A DNA stretch of 64,000 bases from Lenzites betulinus (taxonomy: Eukaryota > Basidiomycota > Agaricomycetes > Polyporales > Polyporaceae): positions 1 through 64,000 of the forward strand of contig JABYQU010000035.1 in the NCBI GenBank assembly GCA_022264855.1. Reading direction: 5' to 3'. Shown here piece by piece: positions 57,105 through 64,000 of the stretch. The number at the start of each line of letters is the position of its first letter. Position 1 is the stretch's first letter. The position numbers and the translations under genes were made by a program. The notes beneath the pieces are model-generated. The model ran no database searches. It was not told the origin of the DNA and saw only the letters and a list, made by a program, of their open reading frames with translations.

Positions 57105-60069
57105 ATGCCCACAAATGGCTTCGCCGCAGGCAAATATGCGTGCAAATGCCTTAATATCCGCATACACGCCCAGCCCACCACAACTACCCCGCCCCCAGTC
57201 GAAGCCGGCTTCACAGCCGTATATGCAGCCGACCAGGGGATCTGCGTCGTGCGTTCTCCTCATCTTGTCCCAATCCGCCCCGCCGCTGATCACCCCGATA
57301 TTAAGGCGCACACCGAGGTCACCCTCAGGAGTCGTAGCAAACCCGTCCCAGACGCCGGCTCGCCCGAGGGCGAGCTCTCGCGCTACACCACAGTGACATG
57401 CCTCGTCTGCGGCGTGCCCACCTACCGCGTCGCGCAGCGCATAACTCCCGATCTGATCAACGAGGTTGGCCCCGTTCTCCCCACCGACGATTGGGTGGAG
57501 AAAGAGTTGCTCAAGAGCAGCAGCGGGTGGATCGAGGTCTACGGCGGCTGTCTGGTACGTGTCCATCGCCGCTGGATGTTCCTGTGCTGCGCGGGACGTT
57601 CGCTTGTCCGCTTGCGCCGAGCGGCGCGCGCATCGTGCGATGTTCCGTGTAACGGGAGCATTTGGCGTCTGCCAGCGTCATTATCCCGCTGACCGATTGT
57701 ATCATTCAGACTGACGACGAGCTGGCCCAAGCGGAGAAATCGGCCATGTACTCGGACATGTTTTCCATTGTGCTCCCTGGCTCCAAGCCGCCATCGGCTT
57801 CCGAGGACGGCCCTGCCGTGGTTCCTAACGCCCGTGGCCCCTCAGAGCAAGGGAAGAAGCATCTACCGGATCTCCCTGCGCTCTTCCTCCCGCCGCCGTT
57901 CACTCCCGCCCATATCGTCTTCACACACTTTTCCTCACTCGCAACGGAGCGGGCGCAGAGGTTGCGGGATGAAGCCGAAGAGTACATCGCACAGGTCACC
58001 CAGCAAAAGGTGGCCGAGGTTCTCAAGGCAGAAGCCGCCTTGAAGCAGGAGGTTAACCTTGTCTGGAGCAAGTTCCGGGAGGGCCTCCAACTCATCGAAG
58101 AGAACGGCGCTCCGAACAAGGCAGCGCTGCCTGTGCGCCGCCGGGGCAGTGTGTCCGGTCATGCGCGAACCGTGAGCTCGCCCGTGCCCGGCACATCTGC
58201 ATCGGTACGGATCAACAGCTTTGTTCCTACCCCTGGCCAACCACAGCGGCCTCCCATGCACCACCGCACAAGCACGCCATCTGCGCTCTCAGCCTCGCTG
58301 AAAGTATCTGGCTTCCATTATCCCGAGCCGCCGCGGCAGACGAACGGCAATACGTCACCCGCACGCCGCTCTGTGGACCTGACAAGGAGGACGTCACCCA
58401 CCAGGTCGGACCGGACGCGCGTAGACTCGCCGTCCACAGCCTCCTCGCGTACGATGGCGCTCTCGGTTGATGCGGAAGCGAGCATACGGGAGGCGTACCG
58501 CCGCGAAATGGACGAGCGCAAGGACATCGCGACGAGCTTCCGCTACGTGATGGACATTGAGTCGCAGATGGAGCAGCATCGCTTAGAGGAAGAAGCGGCT
58601 GAGGAGGACTCCGCTCCTGTAGCCTCCACCTCGCAGGTCACGGCGGAGGCGGCGACGATCGCCGAGAACCGAGGGCGCTCCCCACGCGTGCAGAAGAGCG
58701 CGTTCAAGCATTCCCAGCAGGCCGGCGGTTCGAAGCCCGTGGCGAACGCGGACGGCGCGCAGGCCGCGGACGCGCCTGAGAACAAGGAGACGAACGGCAA
58801 GGGTAAGCGCAAGGTCACGTTCGACGTGCAGCCGGAGGTCGCAATCATCAAGGACGACGGCGCATCCGAGCAACCCGCGTCTTCTTCCGCGTTCGAAGGT
58901 CAGTGGCGTCGTGCGCTCTGCCGCATTGACCGATGTCTGACGTCGACGGCGCACAGACCCTATCTTCGACATGGATAACGAGACCGAGCACTCCGCAAGC
59001 ACGCGCATCGATGTCCCCGCAGAGCCGCCAAAGGCCTCCCCCGCGCCCTCCGAACGCTCGCGCACGCCGACGCGCCAGTCGCACTCCCGCTCGTCGAGCA
59101 ACTCTGGATTGCCACAAATGCTCGTGTCCCTTCGGCCTGCCTCGTTACCTGCCCCCTCCGCAATGCGGCCACCTGTCCGGCACATTGCGACGGAGCCTGC
59201 CGAGCGCACCCGTTCGTTGCGGGAATCCCTCCTGACCGCCGAGGCGAACAGCACACGCCCCGACGTCGTTGACAGCCCGATCGCAATCGAGGCGCCAGTT
59301 GCAGAGGACGAAGAGGACGCGGACCCGCGCGAGGCCGAGATCATGCGCCTCGTCGCGGCGAGCGTGCCGAGCCACCGCAGCGGGTGGAAGAAGAACAGCA
59401 AGTCGTGGCAGATGTTCCTCAGCCGACGTGAGCGCAAGGCGAGCGAGGCCGAGCCCGATGCGATATCTGAGGAGGGCAGCTACGCGGCCGTGCTCGACGA
59501 CTTTGGCGGGCAGCCGGGGCGCAACGGCTTCAACGGCGTCGCGGACAGCGACGCCACGGACGAGGACGATGATGGTCAGTCGGTCTCGGGACGTGGCCAG
59601 TCGCACCATACGCTGACGTGTCTCGCACTTTGTGTTTCAGACGACAAGTGGTCGAACGAGGAGCAGCAGATGGCGCAGTCACTGCCTATCCCGATCGGCC
59701 CGCTCGGGCAGCACCGCCAGTCGTTCGGCATCCCGTCGTACCAGCCCAAGACGTCGCTCTCCGACCGCCCGGGCGTGCTGGTCCCGCCCCTTCGCAACGG
59801 CACGGCGGCGACGTCGCTCCGCCGCGCGTCTGTGCGCGCGCTTGATCCCGGGGCACTCGACTTTGTGGTCGATGAGGATGGCGTGGACGATGTGGAGAGC
59901 GACCCGGAGACGGGCGGGAAGGCGCGCCAGCGTGCGCTCCGGATCCTGAAGGCACGCGACGAGCTGCCGGCAGCCGGTGAGTGGTCCCTTCTCGCTGCTT
60001 TCCCTCGCCGACAGAACGGTCATGCTCACGCCGTGTTGCGCTGTAGGTATGTGGAGGAGTCTGGCTTGA
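57105..60069 (+). CDS. Large conserved protein of unknown function (888 aa)
   Basis: Five exons (57105-57554, 57659-58898, 58957-59574, 59641-59976, 60047-60069) give 888 aa. The N-terminal 150 residues hold a Cys pair KYACKCLNIRI and a second pair TCLVCGVPTY, which could form a zinc site like those of small beta-fold zinc proteins (GFA or Mss4-like); this is inference. A likely coiled coil follows (about residues 240-290, AQRLRDEAEEYIAQVTQQK). The rest is disordered, rich in Ser, Pro and Arg, with many SP and TP sites (TRRTSPTRSD, SRTPTRQS), as in kinase-regulated scaffold proteins. The acceptor of the first intron (57658) is the least certain join. I do not recognise the family. Confidence 0.75.
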
Positions 60070-60698
60070 CGCACGAACGATGCTGCCTCCGAACCGAACT
60101 GCAGAGCGCACACCACCGACAGCGCCGCCGACACCGGCCACGAGATACCTTAGTATTATCGTAATCGTCCCCCGTCCGTCCGACTCCCCCGCACACCGAC
60201 CGCTGTCTACGCTGTTGTTTGTTGTTGTACTCTTGCACGAATAGTCTGCCCGAGCGTGCCCGCGCTGGTTCCTCCCAGCGCCGGTACGGATCCCAACCAA
60301 TGCATCCTGCACTCGCCCCCGACCCCCTTCTGCGCTCTGTGTACCCACCCGCTGTCTACCTGCTTTGTATATATCTGTATCACTACTTCGCGCGCAATGA
60401 CCCGCGAATCTATTGTGTTGCTCCGGAGTTATTGCTGGATTTCGTAGATTGAACACGGGCAGCTGCTTTGGCGACAGCGCTGAGAACACGATGAATGAGA
60501 GGTGTGTGTGTTGACGACTATTACTCAAGCGGACTAGGTAGATCTAATTAGGTAGCTAAACTTTTGCATACACGCGCTTGCTTGCTTAAGGGCAAAGCAT
60601 CCCCCGGCACGCAGGGACATGCCGAGGATCCACACCAACTGCGCCGGCCACCAAAGCCAACGTCAACGCGCTCTATCCAGCCTTACTCCATCTAGCCT
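60070..60698. other. Intergenic region between the 888-aa gene and the SET gene (tail to tail)
   Basis: 629 bp for two 3' ends. No gene was recognised. Confidence 0.5.
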
Positions 60699-62047
60699 CT
60701 AGTCAGGGCCCATCCCCGCCCCCGGCGCCTTCTCATGGCGCATCGTGTCCTCGACGCGCGACTCGTCGCCCGTGACGCCGAGCGCGGCGTCGTGCTCCGC
60801 ATGCGCCGCCTCCTCGTCCATCGCCTCCCGCACGCACTTCGCGCACTCGCACTTGAAGCGCCAGCCGCGCGCGAGCTCGATGCGCCGCCGCCGGCGCGCG
60901 ACACCCACGTCCTCGTCCGCGCCCTGCGAGACGTCGACCCACGCCATCGTGAGCTCGTCGCCCTTCGCGATCGGGCGCAGCGCGACGAGGTGCAGCTCGT
61001 TCGTGCCCTCAGGGAAGGTCGGGCGCGTGTTCGGGTCGCAGGAGTGCGCGAGCTGCGGAGCGTGTCAGCGTTGGGAGCGGGCGGAGGGGAGGGTGAGAGA
61101 CGTACGTAGGCCGAGACGAGGTAGATCCCGCTGCCGATCTGATGTGCTGTGCCGTGAGGGGTGCGGGTCCGCTCGAGCTCCTCCGGGCGGTCGCTCGTAA
61201 CGGGCTGAGTACGCTCATGAGCATATTGAACATGATGGGTAATTTTGACGATACTTACCCGATCGTTCCTGCCGCCGTCGGGGCAGACACCGATGGCGTT
61301 GTATCCCATCTTGCCGACGAGAACCGCATGGTGTTGCTCCGTCACGGACTGCTCGATGCCAGGGAGGGCGGAGCCGAGGACGGCGCCAAGCATCTTGACC
61401 TCCTCGCTCGTGGTGTTGCCGTCGACGAAGCGGAGACGCTCGATGTGGTCGCCAACGTTGTATGGCTCCGTGCCGTCTGCGAGCAGCTGCAGTTCCTCCG
61501 CGAGCGGGCCAACCTGCGTCGGGAGCAGCTTTGACGTCTCGTGCGCGATCTGCTTCGCGGCGTAACGCGCGGCGAGCAGGTTCGTCTGCTTGGCCTTCGT
61601 GCGCAGGTACTCCACGTAAGGGCCCTGCGCCGCGTCGCGCTGCGCGGTCGTGACCGAGCCCATGCCGTTGTCGAGCTCGGGGGGCAACACGGGGTCGAGG
61701 CCGAACAGCAGGTTCTGCCAGCCGATTTGCGCGCGGTCCTGGCAGTCTCGCGAGCAGTAGGCGGAGTTGAGCTTGTCGTGCGCGGGCTTCACGACCACGC
61801 CGTCCGGGATGGTGCGGAAGCAGAACGAGCAGTGGGTGCCTTGGCCTTCGAGATCGGCGTCGAGCGCTACCACAATGGGCTTTTCCTGTATGACATCACG
61901 TTGAGTTTTCACTCGGACTTACGGTGGTTGAACGTTGTGTGTCACCGTGTATATAATTTCGCCCTCCGCGAAGTCTTTCTCTGCGACCAGGATTTTTTTC
62001 GCAGCCTGGTTGCCTTCCGTAGGGCCGACTTGCACGGTCACGTTCAT
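60699..62047 (-). CDS. SET-domain protein with a split MYND-like Cys cluster
   Basis: Four exons (61946-62047, 61259-61885, 61106-61138, 60699-61052) give 371 aa. Cysteines CSFCFR ... CSRDCQ (about residues 57-83) form the MYND-like insert. The SET core has LAHSCDPNTRP and KGDELTMAWVDV, and the post-SET zinc site is CECAKC. Such proteins are candidate lysine methyltransferases of histones or other proteins. Where most SET proteins have a conserved Tyr (YVDV), this one reads Trp (WVDV), so activity is doubtful. The first exon was found by the splice join IIYT-EKPIVVALDADLEG. The start ATG is at 62047. Confidence 0.87.
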
Positions 62048-62280
62048 TCTTCGGGGCGGGAAAAAGTCATAGTAACCTACACCGTCGACACCCCCTCAAC
62101 TTAGCGGATGCACCTCTTCTATCTGAACCTATGCTCACCTTCGATACGTGACAAAGCCTGTGCTCAGAGAAAACATGGAACGGGGGGAAGGAGTATATTA
62201 GAGTCTGATGATGGCAGAGCACAGGCAAAGCAAAAGGGCGCGCAGCAGCATTATAGATTTGTGCTATCGATAGCCGGACC

Positions 62281-63060
62281 TCAAGAAGCTGCTTGGCTCC
62301 CCGGGTCTGTGAGTTGATCCCACTCCTGGGATGACGTCTCCGACGGTGGTCCCGTCCGCGTCGGGCTGGTCTCCGCCTCTTCCGCCACGTCCTCAGACTT
62401 CTCCGAGACAGGGAGACTCACATCCGCGTTAACCAAATCCATGAATATCTAGTCCGTCTGCGATCAGCGCTCGTTCATACGGGGATATAAGCACACGTAC
62501 CTTGAAAAGAGTTGGAGGGAGACTGCTCTGGAGCATCATAATAAGCTCAACCGGTGAGGGGTACACGCGCAGGGCACGGAAGAAGGCCATCGCAGCTGGC
62601 AGGTAGAACGGGGGACCTGGTAAAGATATTTGAGCCAATGTCTCTGAGTCAAAAGCGCTCTTCGACTCACCCTTTTGCGCGAGCTGCTCGCCAACCTGCA
62701 CCTGCATGACAAAGTACGCCTCCTTCTCATCAGGAGAGGGTGGGACGCCCTCCTCCCGAATCTTCAGCAGGGCCGCCTTGATCTCGGCCGCGCCGATCTC
62801 AGAAGCGACCTCGGCCTGCGCCTGCTGCTGCTGCGTCTGCTGCGTCTGCTTCGTCACCTTCTTCTTCTCCTTCCCTGTTGCGGTGCGCATGTGAGTGATG
62901 GGTTGAGACACGCGTACAAAGAACACCACGTACGCAATTTCTTGCGGAAGTCGACGTCATTTCGCCGCTTGTGGTCGAAATATACGGCGTAGGCGACGAG
63001 GCCGCCGAGAACCGTAACAGCGGCGACGGTGAAGACAGTGGACGTCCGGGAGGAGGACAT
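62281..63060 (-). CDS. tom20: Mitochondrial import receptor Tom20
   Basis: Four exons (62934-63060, 62671-62874, 62501-62616, 62281-62448) give 204 aa. An N-terminal anchor (VFTVAAVTVLGGLVAYAVYF, about residues 9-28) is followed by the basic segment DHKRRNDVDFRKKLRK. A Gln-rich linker leads to the receptor domain (EIKAALLKIREEG ... GPPFYLPAAMAFFRALRVYP ... LPPTLFK) that binds mitochondrial presequences. The tail is acidic. Tom20 sits in the outer membrane as part of the TOM complex. The Gln run is encoded by a CAG-type microsatellite near 62,820-62,850 and may vary in length. Confidence 0.95.
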
Positions 63061-63281
63061 GGTCGCGGTCGGTGGAGAGAAAGGGCACGGTTGTGCCAGC
63101 CTTTTCCACTTTCCCGAGCGTCGTCGGCGAAGTCCGAGCCAAGACACGTGCCGGCGCGCGTCACTCATATGGGCGCTTGTGTCACATAACCACTTACGCT
63201 GCGCGTCTGAAAGAGTCAGGCGGCTACATGTACCGCAGGCGCAGTAAGCTTGTTCCACCGTACCCTCTCCATCTTGACACC
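63061..63281. promoter_or_regulatory. Compact divergent promoter of TOM20 and the right-edge gene
   Basis: 221 bp between outward-facing start codons. No specific sites can be named. Confidence 0.5.
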
Positions 63282-64000
63282 ATGCATCATCCCCAGGAAA
63301 CTCAGAACACCAAGAGCCTTGAGGAGGCTTTCATCAAAGTCACTTTTGAAGAGGAAAACAGCAAGCCTCATGGTTTAGAGGCCGGCGATCCTTTCTACGG
63401 TCCCTGGGTAGACCAGGGTGCGTTACACGCCGTACGCGACGTGCCGCCCTGTCTCATTCATTGTTTGTAGCCTCCTCTCCTTTCTCAGAGCCTTTTCAAT
63501 TTGGGTCAGTCTCAACATGATATCGGTGTTCGATATTCTCTAACAGACCCATAGGGCAAGGCAGCTGCGAAAGCTGTACCCCGGTTACTCCGTTGTCGGC
63601 TTCAATGACTGGAACGTCAACATCCTGGGCTTCCCCGGAGCTCTCGCGCAGCCCATCTCACCTCCAGAGATCATCACCTCCGTCTACTTCATTCCACTGG
63701 CTAGACGGTTGTCTCAAATACCGGGCGTCCTCGTCGACCAGATATCATATGGAGCCTTCCAAGTAGCGTGGGATGTGTGTACATAGCATTGGCTGTGTCG
63801 TTCCCACCAGCTCACTGTTCTTCACAGAAATACGACTTCCTGTTGTACATCATCAAGGTTCGGCTCTACCAGGACCTACTGTATGCTAGTGAATTCTCAT
63901 GCGCAGACCTTGTAGTACCCCCAGGGTTTCGGCGTTACTACCCAGCATTACATCCTCCACAAAGGTCCTGAGGATCCGGCACGGACTCTACTCGTGGCTT
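63282..64000 (+). CDS. Unknown protein, cut by the window edge
   Basis: The gene starts with an ATG at 63282 (MHHPQETQNTKSLEEAF). Supported exons are 63282-63417, 63489-63504 (16 nt), 63555-63774 and 63828-63888. Together they read on through PFQFGARQLRKLYPGYSVVG, FNDWNVNILGFPGAL and KYDFLLYIIKVRLYQDLL. A further coding block near 63,919-64,000 (GVTTQHYILHKGPEDPART) is likely, but the join to it could not be resolved. The product looks like a conserved soluble protein, but I do not recognise the family. Confidence 0.65.

Noticed and set aside
57555..57661. Acceptor at CCAG (57672) for intron 1 of the 888-aa gene
   Set aside because: It leads to a stop within a few codons. The acceptor at 57658 keeps the long frame open, although it has a weaker GGAG consensus.
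1..64000. CRISPR arrays, bacterial operons or rRNA genes
   Set aside because: No regularly spaced repeats or rRNA sequence were seen, and the gene content and introns are clearly eukaryotic.

Overview
This 64-kb window is nuclear DNA of a filamentous basidiomycete, most likely an Agaricomycete. The signs are a GC-rich genome, many short GT-AG introns of about 50-60 nt in nearly every gene, fungal housekeeping genes (chitin synthase, Rheb, Tom20, Lag1, Nem1, Snf7) and Ty3 chromovirus and Copia elements. The ORFs given here were joined by reading splice sites and checking that each joined frame closes. No transcript data were available.

Left region (1-10,778): a nest of retrotransposons. A gag fragment (216-1591, + strand) abuts a complete minus-strand Ty3 chromovirus (1592-10,778) with two 363-bp LTRs. 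Its gag and pol meet at a G GGT TTT TGA slip-site context. Its pol is split by a second, plus-strand LTR element (3515-5360) that keeps its left end but lost its right end; the displaced chromodomain lies at 3295-3514. Downstream of pol, where other retroelements carry env-like genes, there are three extra ORFs: two tiny membrane proteins and a 354-aa zinc-knuckle protein.

Middle region (12,912-39,464): a dense block of conventional genes. In order they are a Nem1-type phosphatase (+), Snf7/Vps32 (-), ceramide synthase Lag1 (-), U1A/U2B''-type snRNP protein (+), a defective tRNA-Cys (-), an MFS anion symporter (-), a long-chain acyl-CoA synthetase ending in a peroxisomal AKL signal (-), a RING-finger protein (+), an AlaX-type alanyl-tRNA editing protein (-), a second MFS paralogue (+), a GH2 beta-mannosidase (+) and Rheb (-). 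The two 490-aa MFS paralogues face away from each other and flank the lipid, RING and editing genes.

Right region (39,465-64,000): a 5.2-kb stretch without a convincing gene, then a Spo12-like protein (+), chitin synthase (-), a CLPTM1 family membrane protein (+), a complete 1666-bp Copia element that carries only gag (identical LTRs, CTGTA target duplication), a large unknown protein (+), a SET-domain protein (-), Tom20 (-) and an unknown gene cut by the window edge (+).

The strongest observations are: (1) the extra membrane and zinc-knuckle ORFs of the Ty3 element; (2) very small exons, including an apparent 1-nt and a 7-nt exon in the acyl-CoA synthetase, a 4-nt exon in CLPTM1 and a 13-nt exon behind a GC-AG intron in one MFS gene; (3) the young gag-only Copia element; (4) the nested and truncated retroelement inside pol.
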